Assembly (NCBI RefSeq): GCF_003255815.1
Contig: NC_037674.1
Coordinates: forward strand, 1,572,365-1,636,364
DNA length: 64,000 bases
Direction: 5' to 3'
Source: Theropithecus gelada
Lineage: Eukaryota; Chordata; Mammalia; Primates; Cercopithecidae
Shown here: in pieces, positions 34,154 to 46,186 of the stretch
How positions within the stretch are numbered: the stretch's first letter is position 1
Layout: every line of letters starts with the position of its first letter
The notes under the pieces: model-generated
Told to the model about the DNA's origin: nothing
What the model saw: the letters and a program-made list of their open reading frames with translations, nothing else
The model's database searches: none
Program-made: the position numbers and the translations under genes

Positions 34154-34164
34154 AGACAGTTGGC

Positions 34165-34461
34165 TCACCAGGCGCGGTGGCTCACGCCTGTAATCTCAAC
34201 ACTTTGGGAGGCTGAGGCGGGTGGATCATGAGGTCAGGAGATGGAGATCATCCTGGCCAACATGGTGAAAACCCATCTGTACTAAAAATACAAAAAAATT
34301 AGCTGGGCATGGTGGCGGGCACCTAAAGTCCCAGCTACTCGGGAGGCTGAGGCAGGAGAATAGCTTGAACCCAGGAGGTGGAGGTTGCAGTGAGCCGAGA
34401 TCACACCGTTGCACTCCAGCCTGGGCAACAGAGCGAGACTCCATCTCAAAAAAAAAAAAAA
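34165..34461 (+). mobile_element. Alu SINE (AluS-like), sense
   Basis: 'ccaggcgcggtggctcacg' to a 15-A tail. The duplicated target agacagttggc occurs before (34154-34164) and after (34462-34472). Confidence 0.97.
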
Positions 34462-34472
34462 AGACAGTTGGC

Positions 34473-35309
34473 GCAATCTCATCAGCAAAGGCTCTTTTAT
34501 CAATGTGTCAGCTGCTACAGCTTAGGGACTTGGCATGGATGTTTTGGGGGACATCACTTTCCACCTGCCAAAGGACAGGGAGAAGGTCTAGACCTGTCAT
34601 TCTGTCAACCAGTGAGAACAAAGTGCTTGGTGCCAGGGCTCTTGCTGAAACCACTGATGACAGAAAAGAATGCATCAGTCTACAAGATGAACACACAGCG
34701 CCAAACATCTGCAAGCTCAAGACTGTGAGGAAGCCCCCAAAATGACTCTGCAACCCTCAGTGCAGGGACTCACAGAAACTCACGTGCTGCGCGAACACTG
34801 GCAGCACTTCCGTTCCATGACTCTCATTGCGGAAAGGACCAGCACGTGGTAGAACACACACATATAGCATGTGGATGACAGTTCCTTAAATCAGGACCTT
34901 TACACTGGGTTCCCCCTGGACTGGAATCCTTCACACTCCTCATGATCTGACAGAGGACTTGTCCTTCAAGCACAGATATCACCCCCACCAGGGAGCCACC
35001 CTGATACCTCCGTAGAAAATCCACCTCTTCCTCAGCAAAATGACTTATGCACCCTCTGAAGTGCAAAACTCATATTGCCTTGTGACATGGATTTTTTTAA
35101 ATGGTCTAAATGATATGACTTTGAACATCTCCTCTAGCTTGCTTTCTGGGTTTTGGATTGACTCTTTCAGGATGAATTAATCAGAGGGCAGAATGAATTT
35201 CTTATACAAACAATATGGAAAGAGTTCTCTGTCGACTGCACAAAACCTTCAGCTCTAGGGTTTGCCTTCACTTTTACACTAGATTGAGGATAAATTTTAT
35301 AACTTATTC
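34473..35309. other. Unassigned sequence
   Basis: No gene or repeat recognised. Confidence 0.3.
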
Positions 35310-35420
35310 ATTGCACAGTCCAGCACTGAGCTCCCACAATGTGGTAGGCACCATCCCTGATGCCAGGATGCCAAAATAAACCAAGATTTCATTTCCCTTC
35401 CTCAAGAAACCACAGCATAA
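35310..35420 (+). mobile_element. L2-type fragment
   Basis: 'actgagctcccacaatgtgg' followed by 'taggcaccatccctgatgc' and 'tcccttcctcaagaaacca' keeps the L2 words gagcacctactatgtg, caggcac and ccctgccctcaaggagct. Confidence 0.55.
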
Positions 35421-35999
35421 ACCAATGTAAAGCCTCCACACATAACCATTTGCGAATAAAATGTCTTTGTTTAAAAAGCTTCAGTATGCCTTAAAATTAG
35501 CATAAACCTATTCCACTAAATACCATGAGATGTTTTGCTCAATAAGAGGGAAGACTTTCAGTTAAATAATCTTCACCTAATCTCAAGAATTATTAATAGT
35601 CAGTTATATTAGTCTAAACAGATGAGAAAAAAAATCGCCAATAGCTAAGTGAAATGCTAAAAAACTGTTTTTGAAAATCGTGTTCACATTTTGATTGAAG
35701 TGGATTGGCTTTTATTCATATATTAGTATCAACAAAAATGTCCTTCAACCTCACCTTCGAATGTAAGCTGTTAGGTCTGACCACAACTATTACTTAAAAC
35801 TGATGAAGATGAGTACACGTTCTCGTCATTCAGACACAGTGGCTCCTCCAGGAACTTTGAAATAAAGCCTCCGTGTCATGTCCAAACTCTTTAAAAACCA
35901 ACCCCAACATTTCCTTTCTCCTTCTATTTGCTTTCCACCTGTGCCATCCATTCAGTCCCTACACACACACTCCTGATGTGTTACGCTAAATCCTACATT

Positions 36000-36100
36000 T
36001 GAACACCCACTACACCAGTTAGTGTCAGACACTAATGGATCTGAACTTCAATTTTATTATTTGTGAGGTGAGGATAACAATAGTTGCTTCAATCTTGTAA
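36000..36100 (+). mobile_element. MIR-type fragment
   Basis: 'gatctgaacttcaatttta' then 'tttgtgaggtgaggataac' and 'aatagttgcttcaat' is consistent with the MIR end (cagtttcctcatctgtaaaatggggataataat). It directly precedes the Alu at 36111. Confidence 0.4.
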
Positions 36101-36110
36101 AAAAAAAAAA

Positions 36111-36408
36111 GGCCGGGCGTGGTGGCTCACATCTGTAATCCCAGCACTTTGGGAGGCCAAGGCGGGCGGATCACGAGGTCAGGGGATCGAGGCCATCCTG
36201 GCTAACACAGGGAAACCCCGTCTCTACTCAAAATACAAAAAATTAGCCGGGCGTGGTGGTGGGCGCCTGTAACCCCAGCTACTTGGGAGGCTGAGGCAGG
36301 AGAATGGCGTGAACCCGGGAGACGGAGCTTGCAGTGAGCTGAGATCCGGCCACTGCACTCCAGCCTGGGCGACAGAGCAAGACTCTGTCTCAATTAAAAA
36401 AAAAAAAG
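36111..36408 (+). mobile_element. AluY-like SINE, sense
   Basis: 'ggccgggcgtggtggctca' to 'gactctgtctcaatt' and an A tail. 'aatggcgtgaacccgggag' with 'acggagcttgcagtgagct' supports AluY. Confidence 0.96.
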
Positions 36409-36521
36409 TAAATGCTGTGGAATATATTCACACACAGTAGGTTCTTGATAAAGGTTCCAGGATGGGCTGAAATTAGAGCCACCTCTTGGTACTCAAGCCC
36501 TTGGGCAGTCCCATCCCCTGA

Positions 36522-36592
36522 GCAAGGGACAAGAGTCCAAGCTTGGCTTGCAGAGGGCCCAGCCACGCCGAGCTTGGATTCTTGTCCCTTGC
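36522..36592. repeat. Near-perfect 26-bp inverted repeat (stem-loop)
   Basis: Arm 36522-36547 and arm 36567-36592 are reverse complements at 24 of 26 positions, with a 19-base spacer. The spacer plus right arm (36550-36591) recurs as a direct copy at 37278-37319 (37 of 42 by eye), on the other side of the MST-type LTR. The arms contain the word caagggacaagagtcc and its complement. Confidence 0.85.
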
Positions 36593-36599
36593 ACTGAGC

Positions 36600-37420
36600 G
36601 TGGGCAGCGTGTGAGACATGCTTCTAGCCAGCAGCACAGCACGAAGTGGCCACAGGCCACTCCTGTGATTGTGACTGTGACATCCACCTTGCTGGAACAC
36701 TCTCTCTCTTGCTGGCTCTGAGGAAACACGGCCTTGTTAGAAAAGCCCACGTGGTCATCTCTGGCCAACAGTCAGTAGGAAACTGATATGGTTTGGCTCT
36801 GTGTCCTCACCCAGATCTCTCGTGAATTGTACTTCCATAATTCCCCCGTGTCATGGGAGGGACCCAGTGGCAGATAACTGAACCATGGGGGCAGCTTCCT
36901 CAATACTGTTCTCCTGGTAGTGGATTAAGTCTCAAGAGATCTGATGGCTTTATTAGGGCTTCCCCTTTTGTGTCCTCCTCATTCTCTCTTTGCCTGCTGC
37001 CATCCACGTAAGGTGGGACTGGCTCCTCCTCGCCTTCCACCATGATTGTGAGGCTTCCCCAGCCACGTGGAACTGTAAGTCCAATTAAACTACTTTCTTT
37101 TGTAAATTGCCCTGGCTTTATCAGCAACATGAAAACGAACTAATACAGAAACCAAGGCCATCTGTTGATGTGAGGAAATGCATGTGAACAACCACCACGA
37201 GGGCTTAGCAGTGGTCCTTCCTCGGTTGAGCCTTCAGATGGAAACCCAGCCGGGGCTGAGAGCCTGATCTCCACCCTGCAGAGGGCCCAGCCAAGCCAAG
37301 CCTGGACTCCTGTCCCTTGGAATATATGAGTTAATCCATGTGTGTTATCTTAGCCACTGAGTTTGTGGTGACATTATTAAATAGCAATAGCTAACCCGTT
37401 CACAAGGTGAGCTCAGTCAA
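36600..37420 (+). mobile_element. Older LTR-like repeat interrupted by the MST LTR
   Basis: The left half has 'gtgattgtgactgtgacat', 'ccaccttgctggaacactc' and 'ctggccaacagtcagtagg'. The right half has 'ctgttgatgtgaggaaatg' and 'cttagccactgagtttgtgg', then 'agcaatagctaaccc'. These join in the order of an old MaLR-like repeat of uncertain name. Only the flanks of 36784-37147 belong to it. Confidence 0.45.
36784..37147 (+). mobile_element. MST/THE1-type solo LTR (ERVL-MaLR)
   Basis: It runs from TGATATGGTTTGGCTCTGTG to CTAATACA, 364 bp, flanked on both sides by the 5-mer gaaac (36779-36783 and 37148-37152). Internal words 'gggagggacccagtggcag', 'aagagatctgatggcttta' and 'ccagccacgtggaactgta' are standard for this LTR group. 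With no internal region, it is a solo LTR formed by recombination. It sits inside an older LTR-like repeat whose halves are 36600-36778 and 37153-37420. Confidence 0.92.
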
Positions 37421-38640
37421 ACATGGATTTGTGCAAAAGCAGAAATAAACAGTAGAACAAAAGGGAATCCAGGAATGTGCATCTGAAGCTACATGATAGG
37501 AGGCAGAATTATAAAGGACGTCAAGCTACAAAAGCCTGTTGAGAAGTCCCAGTCGAAGCTGGTGGCAGCACTTCATTAATGACCAGGTGAAGATGTCATC
37601 TTTAAGCCAGGCTTCTTGTTTCATCTGCCTTGGACACAGCCACTGTGAAGCAGAAGCAAATGGCACATGGGGTGGCACCCCCAAGGCATGCTGCTGACAC
37701 ACGTCACGGAGGACCAGGGACAAGAAAGACCCTGCAGAAGTACAGCCGGCACCAGGGGTCCCCTCCGCTTCCAGGCAGACACGCTGCAGGACATCTGCCA
37801 GGCGGGATCTCATGAGGCTGCATTCCTGAGGGCTGTGGGATCCCTTCTATTCCCTTTCCAGAAGGGAGTTTTTGGGGAGGATTCTGCCTCTGCTTCCCTA
37901 TCACGATTTGGATGGGGGTACTGGGAGCCCTCAATCCCTGGACATATCAAGTCACCCCACACTCAACAGACTGCTCAGGTATCCCGGACCCTAAACTGGA
38001 TGCAGCACTGGATAGGAACTTGTTTTTGTTTGTTTGTTGTTTGTTGCTAGTTTGGTAGTAAATGTACTTGGCCTCCATTTGGAAAACAGGGTCAGCCTGA
38101 CTATCTGCTGGCCAGAGTGGTGGGCTGTGGCGGGGATGGCCAGCCATATCCCAGAATTCCACCTTTTCCTCTCCACAGGGAAACACTGCCCCCGGGAATT
38201 AACTTTCTGGGCTGCCTTGCAGTTGAGTGAGTCCACAGGCAGACAGAAGTGTGGCACTTCTGAGCCTGGCCCCCAGTGCCTCTGGCAAACGCCTCTTCCT
38301 CCTCGTGGTGGGTGGCATGGAAACAACCACTGGGTGCCTTGGGAGCCAGGGACTGAGGAAGGCAAAGTCCTTGTCAGCCTTCTCCTCACGCCAGCTTGGA
38401 GACACGTTGCCCCGACCTGTTCCTTCCCCAGGAAGTCACTTGCACAAGAAACGGACTGGTGTCGTTTGAGTCATTGCACCCTCTGGAGTCTATTTGTCAC
38501 AACAATTCGCTTACCCTAACTAAAATGAATCCTACAGGCTGATACGAAGTGAGCTGAAATGTGCCGAGAGAGGTGGTATCTGAAGCTATTTTGAGTGTAC
38601 TGTAGAATCCGGGACTAAGATGAATACCTGGGTGGTTAGG
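37421..38640. other. Unassigned sequence
   Basis: No gene recognised. Several frames of 120-161 codons overlap in opposite phases, which fits chance in GC-moderate DNA. A (TTTG)n stretch lies at 38021-38045. Confidence 0.3.
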
Positions 38641-38647
38641 AATGAAG

Positions 38648-38701
38648 GAAAAAGGAAATGAAGGAATGAAGAAAAGGAAATGAAGGAATGAAGAAAAAGA
38701 G
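38648..38701. repeat. 22-bp tandem repeat (aaggaaatgaaggaatgaag type)
   Basis: Two full units and partial ends of a purine-rich 22-mer, with 'ggaaatgaaggaatgaag' recurring 22 bp apart. Confidence 0.8.
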
Positions 38702-39430
38702 GGTGTTCATAGACAAGGAGGTAGGATGCTGAAGACAGAGTTGATCTACCTCACAATGTTACCGAGTGGACTGGGGACACAGAAAGAAATTCCATTCGTA
38801 ATATGAAAAGAAAAATAATGTATTTCTTTGCAGGCTTGAGTTTTGAGACCATGAGAAGACTCACACGGAGAGCATGCAGCCTTCAGGACCCTCGGGAGCA
38901 GGAGGAAGCTGTCAATACGAAAGCATGATTGGAGGTGGGGTACTGTGAAAGGCTCTTGCTTTTAAGGGCGGGATGAGAAAATCAGGGCTGTAGGAACTGC
39001 AATCGCTAACTAATCGGGTGAGCTCTTTGTGTTGCTTTGCTTACGGCGTAAATACTGTCCTGATTTAGTAGAAAATGACCTGATCTATCATCCAGACCCT
39101 AAGGCTGGCCAATGGGTGGAGAAGATTCTGAGGTTTCCTTTGTGTGAATGGTACAGCCTGAGAGGAGCTGTGGAGACTATTCTTTTCTTATCCCCACCAC
39201 TGTGAAACAGGAAAGTAATCAACTAATCAAGTAATAACTGCTCCCCAGAAAAGCTGTCTTAGTACGCTTGAACACAATGTTCGAGCTTAAGATACACTTT
39301 AAGAAGGTGATACCTTAACAACCCAAATTCAGAGTGAATATCCATATCTGGCTGCAAACATTACAATTTTGACATCTCTAGAAAGTAGGTCTTCAGCATA
39401 TCTCCAGTTGATATTGCTTTGTCGCTCAGG

Positions 39431-39570
39431 GAGAAAACCCATCTCACTGTACTACAGCCGGAGAGAGCCGCGAGGTGTGAAAACCCGTCTCACTGTACTA
39501 CAGCCGGAGAGAGCCGCGAGGTGTGAAAACCCGTCTCACTGTACTACAGCCGGAGAGAGCCGCGAGGTGC
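39431..39570. repeat. 46-bp minisatellite, three copies
   Basis: The word ctcactgtactacagccgg starts at 39443, 39489 and 39535, giving an exact 46-bp period. Units are almost identical; the first has 'catctcact' where the others have 'cgtctcact'. Each unit holds several CpGs (agccggagagagccgcgagg). Because 46 is not a multiple of three, the units are read in three different frames, none of which has a stop. Confidence 0.95.
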
Positions 39571-42500
39571 GTCTGCTGCACCTGTGCTGGCCTTCCCGCG
39601 GTGTGCAGACCACCCCAGTCAGGAAGAGCGGTCACGTCTATGGACATGGTAGTGAAAGGCTGGAGAGCTCTATCAGGACAGGTGCACCGGCTTCCCTAAC
39701 GGGAGCACTCGGGTTTGCCGTGTCATTGCTGTATTTACCAGCAAAATCAACAAAGCAGGTGTGGGGCAGGTATGTGAGCGAGTGTGCCATTAGCACGGGC
39801 CCTCCTCCGGCTTCACCTCGAATCAGTGCTGTCAGAGGCGACTGGACTCAGAGGGAAGGGAGGGAGAAGGGGGTAGAGTGGCAAAAGGCTAGAAATGCCC
39901 CCTCCTTGGCCTCTACATGCAATGCCACCAAACACCACTGGCTCCTGGTAGCTTTGGCCCCAAAGGGTCAAAATGACAATATCAACAGTTACTACCCAGG
40001 GACCAGGGGTTGTGACTTAAACACACAGGACACCTCCCACTTTGCATTCTCTCTCCTCTAAATGGTTGCCTTGGATACGAGGGAGCCCAGGTTTTGAAAA
40101 GCAACACAGACGCTGAATGCAAGCTCAGACTTCCTCCTAGTTATTGAGATGAACCGGGGATTAGAAAGCAGCCGCCAAGCAGGTTCTCCCAGCATTTCAG
40201 GAGGTCCTTAGGCTTGAGAGGACCTCGCGGTCCCATCTGCACCTGCAAAGCGGAGCTGGGTTCAGCCAGCCATGGGGAGGCTCTGAGGGGCTACCTCTGT
40301 ACACAAAGGAGTGAATTGGGTAGTTCTCATTTTCTAAACTCAGAGTAAGATGTGACCATCCATCCCTGAAACACTTACTTTAGTGATTTATTTCCAAGAT
40401 TCCTATTTTCTGAATAAATCACCCTACCAGTGCACTCCATTTCTGGCTTCCCAAGTGCATTTAGGGTCACTGCTTGCTCAGGGCCAAAAAGAAATACCTT
40501 CCAGGTTTTTCATTTACACAAATTGTCATAAACCTTAACATTTCATCAACTCCTCTACTTCAATCTCTAAAACAAAAAGGGCAAAAATATGAACTGACCA
40601 AATATTCTTCCAAATGTTGGTGACAAGCCTAATTTCATTCTTACAGGTGCAAGAGAAGAAATTTTATTGATGTGAAACTTATATTCACAAGATCCTTCAA
40701 TGCATTTCACTCATCCTGTGGGGTGCAGTCAGATTGCACAGAGAAGGGAAGCCCGGCATAATGGAAGGTTCTATGTGGTCACAGTCCCTCTGAATGATGA
40801 AAACAGACATTCTCAACTTGGCATATGGTCATAACCTCTTGATAATGTTCCAGAACAGTTCCCGGTCACACCGAATGCACATCTTACCAACGGGAAGCAA
40901 TACCCCTATTTGATTATCTGTCTCTCTGTAGATGGCACTGAAGATACAGAGAAAGGTCCAAACTGCAGAAGGTTTTGTTTTGCAGACAAGATGACATCAG
41001 TGGAATCTGGGCACTTGCCCTCTCCTCCCTTGGGGGAGGACTCCCCTCCAGGAGCGTTGGATAACCGTCTTCTTCTTCCTTGGTTTTCCACTTTTTTCAC
41101 AACACACAATTCTCTCCTTCCTTTCTGTAACTCACTTCTCTTCCTGCCTCTTCTGGGAAGTGCAGCTTGCATTGTTGTCCAGTGGAAATGAGAGAATTAC
41201 CAACATGAGCAGAGACAGAACGGTATTTGGAAAAAGCACTGTTCCACAACGTACTGTTGCAAGATCCACAGGCACTACCGCAAGCTCTCTGTGCCCATTT
41301 CTCCAGTGGATGTCAATTACCAAGGCATTTGATTTTTGCACATGTTTCAACATGGGTATTTACACTCTAAAAAAAGAGCAGAATATTACTTCTAAATAAG
41401 TTCTACTTTTCCTGATAATACTAGTGATGATTCCAGATTGTGTAACATTTGGAAGATCCAGTATACAGGTGGAAATTTAAATCATAGTTTAAATAATAAT
41501 CCTGTTTCTTATAATAACGGCAGTTAACATTTTAGTTTACACTCTGCTAGCCTTTCCCTTTCATATTTACACATAAACACACTCAGACCCTTACATGCAC
41601 ACAGTGAAAGAGAGGAGACGGATGTGTACGCATAGTTCGATTTCTGCGCGAGTGTCTCTGACAGTACACGGTTACTTGACACATGGTAGAACTGTAGAAG
41701 TACAGGGCATTTTAGAGCTTTTCCATGTAACTCATTCATTGTGGACACACAGCAATTGAGACAGGAGACACAGAGAGGCTTTCAGGGTAGCCCAGCTGCC
41801 TAGAGGGGTGTAGCCTGCCTCTATGTCCAGTGCTCCCTCCACTATGCCGTGAACATCTGGAACAAGTGTCTAATCCCAAATTTATACTTGACCTTAGAAA
41901 ATTCACAGATATAAAACCCTGGAAGTATTACTCATTGTAAAGAAGCATTAGCAGCTTGAGGGTTCTGTGAGTAGGCCCGTGGCTCACGGGCACACTGCAC
42001 CCATGCAGTTATCTTGTGGCACAGAACCGCAAGCTCACAAAACAAGAACAAGGGCAAAATGATTTGACCCGGAGTATACATGCCTTCTCTTAGTTGTTTC
42101 TCTTCCTTGGGATTTAGGGCCTGAAATGGGATGGGTCAGGAAAGGGAAGGGGAGTGGAGAAAGGAGGAAAAGCTAAGGATACAGTCTCAGCTGGAGGCAG
42201 CTGCCTCCTGGCCCACAGGGGTGCTCTGAAGCACCAAGGGTCACAGAATCACCGCCATTGGCAGCAAAGGCCCTGGGTCTGACCCGGCTGTCCATCACCC
42301 CAGGGAGCGTGGGTCAAAACCTGCTGGGTAAGGTGGCTCCACGTTATCTGGAAAGGGGCAGTGGTGAGCCCTTGGCAGGAACATGACTATGGCTCCCTCC
42401 CTCATACATCGCCAGAGGGGACACAGAAGGGGGCGGGTGGGTGGGGAGTGAGGCGAAGTCCACGTAACACCCAGCCCTGCCCCACCAGCTGTGTAGTGAA

Positions 42501-45500
42501 ACACAGACACGGACTTCCAGGAGAAGGCAGACAGCTGAAGACCTGCCTGGTGGCTTTTATCGGGGTGACCCCAGGTCCACTCGGCTCCTGGCGTGCCAAG
42601 TCTTCACCAGCCTCAGATGCTCCCACTGGAGGAACGGGAGAACAGCACACGACAAAATCCTCCCTCCACGGCAAAGGTGTGGCTGCTGGGAGGCCGGGCG
42701 GGGTTGTGCCACATTTTCATGTGTACATGTGATTTAAAACAGTGCACTCCTGTACTTACTTATATTTGTATTTTCCTTGGCTAGAGAGCAGCCCACCGCG
42801 CCCCTCCAAGTCCTGTTGGTGCCGAAGTAGTATGTAGTTGTGGTTTCTGTTTGCCTCACCCTTGACATCCTATTTCTCAACATTTCAGATAACAGCAGTG
42901 TATCTATGTGATACTCTAGAGAAATACAGATTTCTTCACTCCTAGAACCTGAAGGATTTAATGGGATAAAATCAGGAAACGGATTATTCCGGAAGCACAC
43001 AAATGAACAAGATATCACTTTTCAAGATAGGACGGAACAGGCGTCCAGGAAAAGTGACCCCCGTGTGACCTCCTGAATGCCAGTCAGGCTCTCACCTCTC
43101 TGTGGTTGGCCCACACATTCCGTAATGCCCGCTCTCAGACTAAGAGCTCTTTCCCTGCAGCTGTGGATACCACTTGTTTTTCCAACTTCCGGTGGCCTGA
43201 GGTCTACTTTTAAATGCTTCCATTTAAATGGAAAAATAAATATTTAAATGGGAAAAATAAATATTTTTCTTTTTCTTCCAGACATATTTAAAATCATAGC
43301 ATAAACCATGTGTGGGCATCTCATTGAAAGCAGTTCCAGTTGTTTCCAGTGTCAGTGAGGAGCTCTTCCTTGTCTCAGGTTTGGACCAGCCAGTCTTCTA
43401 GACCATTCATCAGCAACACTCAACCAGCCCTATCCCTCCAAAACACAGACACAGAAAACAGGGCCACCACCACTTCGAGAATATGCAGAAAAGGATGGAA
43501 TAACTACAATCGGTGATGACTTCGATGCTTAAAAGACACACTGTTAGTATTGAGCAAAGTTTGTATGAACGTAACTATACCATAGTAAGTACTGTTAGCT
43601 CTATCACGGCTTAGGGAAAAAAAGGAGTATCAGAGACGTCTGAAATATCCTGAATATAAATGACCAAAGGATGTTTTCCAGAAACCTAATTTCTAATCCT
43701 TGCAAACAGCCAATGTCACTTCAGCTGATTTATTCCAGCTATCGTTGAGCAACAACATAGGAGCATGATCATGCAAAATCGGTCATTTTCTCAGAATAGG
43801 AGGCAAATGTCATCTTCCTGCAGAGACTGTTTTTCCCATTAAAAGTATAAATCCAAGTTGACATGTCTAAATTGACCAAGATTTTCTCTGTATGGAAACC
43901 AAAGTCCACACAGTGTTGTAGCTGTCTAGTTAAATTCCCCGGAGACGAATCCAATGGAGATTGGATTCCTGAAAGGAGGCTCAGGTTATTTTTCCATTAT
44001 TTTTCAAAAAGCAGCAAGTAAAGTGCTGCGTCCTATTGGGCAGCATTTTGGTTGTGCGGTGGTGGCAAGGTGACCCCAGTGACTGTCGCAAGGCTGCTCA
44101 GCAGGCAGTTAAGGTTTCCTCTTGTAAGTTCTTTGCAAACTAAAGTCTTATGCTACACATCCTTTATCAAAACAATGCAAGGCACACAGAGATAACTGGA
44201 GTTGACTCCACATGTCCTTGTAAATGTTCTGGTCCAAACCCAGGGGATATTGGAAATGAAAGGAACAGAGACCCACCGGCTACTCACAGCAGCTTCTCCG
44301 GGGACCGAGGGCGAGGAGAGAAACTGGGCTCCTGTGTCCTCACCACCGGGAAACATCTGACCAACCAGGGAAAAACACATTCCCGGAATTCTGCCTTCAA
44401 TTCTTGCAATAATAATGTAACGGCCTCAGATCCTCTCCAGTTTTTAGACATAAAGATGCCTGTCTAGCAGCAGGTTTTGCTGAATCCCCAGCACAGAAGC
44501 AACAGCCAAGTCCTACTTAAAGGTTTTGTTGTGCAGATCATGAAGCAGAACCAAATTCCTGCATCCATTTGTCCACTTAGCATTCATTCATTGATTCATT
44601 CCTTAATCCACTCGTTATGGTGAGTGAAAAGTAGACCTGCGCAAACAGCCTCTCCTCCTGCGTGTCCCCACTGAGAGTGGCAGCCAACGTGAAACTAGCT
44701 ACCAGCTGCCGAGGAAGCAATGGGGTGCCTCAAAGAGAGGGTGCAGGAACCCACCACACGGCACCTGCACCCTCTCAGGAAAAATGATGGCGTCAGCCTT
44801 TTTACCGGTGACTCTACTGGAGGAACAAAATTTAACTGACTAAAATTAGCGTCTCAATTGTATATTAGTTAAAAAGGGAACGCCATTTGATACACTTTTA
44901 AAGATGTTTAGATGGTCATGAAGAGAAGGTGGGACTCAGTCCCGATTTTTCAGTGCACCATCAATAACCAGTTACGTACGGCTAGAAAATCATAAAGTAT
45001 TGGAAACACACAGGATGATGTGCAGAGGCCCTGAGTCCTGAAAGCATCTGTGGACACCCTGCTCTGATGAGAAGGCCCAAATGAGCCCCTTCTGTGGGTT
45101 GCGTGCTGCACGCTCATTCTTTAAATAATGCTTTGGGCCCCCAGCTGAGATGAAAGGAGAGTGGATGGAGGATGATGGAAGCAGTAAGGCAACCCCCACC
45201 CCATTATTTAGCACGCTTCCGGAAACACGGGGGCTAGAGGACAGCGAACAAAGAGGCAGCTGCCCACCTGAGCCCTAACCCCTCAACAAGACCACCCCAC
45301 CAAGCCAGGCAAAGGCCAGAAAGCCCAGCCGTCCCTTTCCTGGGGAGCCAGTGGGCTGGGGCTCCTAAGAACGGGTGAGATTCACGGATGAAGAGAAGGG
45401 TCAGAAACGGCGGCACCAAGCTCCAGTTTCAGATGAAGACTCCAGCGCAACCACAGGCCTTACCGCCGGGCCTGGAGGGACTCTCACGCCTGATAGTCAA

Positions 45501-45885
45501 GACCTGATGCGGGCTGAAACATTTCACTTCTCTAACCAGAGTGACGTGTGGCCATCTGCTTCTCACACCTCATCCTAGCCAACACTGCGAGTGTCGAGTA
45601 CCGAAAGCGTGTTTTCCACCCTGCGCCCTCCTGGGGAGAGGCTGCGTGCCTCCTCTGTACCTCTGCCCTGCACCCTCTGCCACCCCACCCTGTGTCCAGT
45701 CCCTTCCATATCTCTCTCCAAACCCAAGGGATCATTTGCTTCTTGAGATAAATACATTAAATGAATCTATTGTGTCTGCAGAAACAATTGCTTGGTAGAC
45801 CATTTCTCTGATCAGGCACAGCACCTAGAGGGCAGTAAGGGATGGACTGTGTGGGTTTCACGTCAACCCTGAAAGGACAGCCATG
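39571..45885. other. Long unassigned stretch
   Basis: I recognise no gene, Alu or young L1 in over 6 kb, which is unusual beside the repeat-dense flanks. A small duplicated motif catttaaatg...aaataaatattt lies at 43216-43267. 44582-44607 has CATT repeats. Frames reach about 123 codons in conflicting phases. Conserved non-coding DNA, introns of an unseen gene or old repeat are all possible. Confidence 0.35.
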
Positions 45886-46026
45886 TCAGGAAAGGAGGCA
45901 AAAGGAGAAGGGGTGAGGGGAAGCGGGTGAGCGGGCCGGGGGGGGGGGGGGGGGAAGGGGGGAGGGGAAGCGGGTGAGCGGGCCGGGAGGAATGGGTGAG
46001 GGGAAGCGGGTGAGCAGGCCGGGGGC
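45886..46026. repeat. Guanine-rich tandem repeat with a 17-G run
   Basis: The phrase gaggggaagcgggtgagc occurs three times (about 45915, 45963 and 45998), each followed by a gggccggg-like block. In the first block the G run has grown to 17 (45938-45954). Many G-triplets on plus make G-quadruplexes likely. Such runs are also prone to assembly and sequencing error. Confidence 0.9.
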
Positions 46027-46186
46027 CAGCAGGCCTTTCCTGCCTCTCAGAACAGCTGCGTTGCTCATTCTGACCCGGGGGGCTCCGCAGGGGCGGACTC
46101 TGTGCTCACTGCAAAGACGGCAGTGGTTGATGCCAGGCTGCAGGGCAGCCCCCCCCCCAGTCTGAGCTGGCTCATTCCTCAGGTGC

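Noticed and set aside
37991..38519. Overlapping 132- and 161-codon frames on opposite strands as a possible exon
   Set aside because: Both strands are open over the same bases, with no recognisable domain or splice pattern.
39369..40061. 230-codon plus frame across the 46-bp minisatellite
   Set aside because: The first codon is TTG and there is no ATG anywhere in the frame; the repeat lacks stops in all phases by chance.
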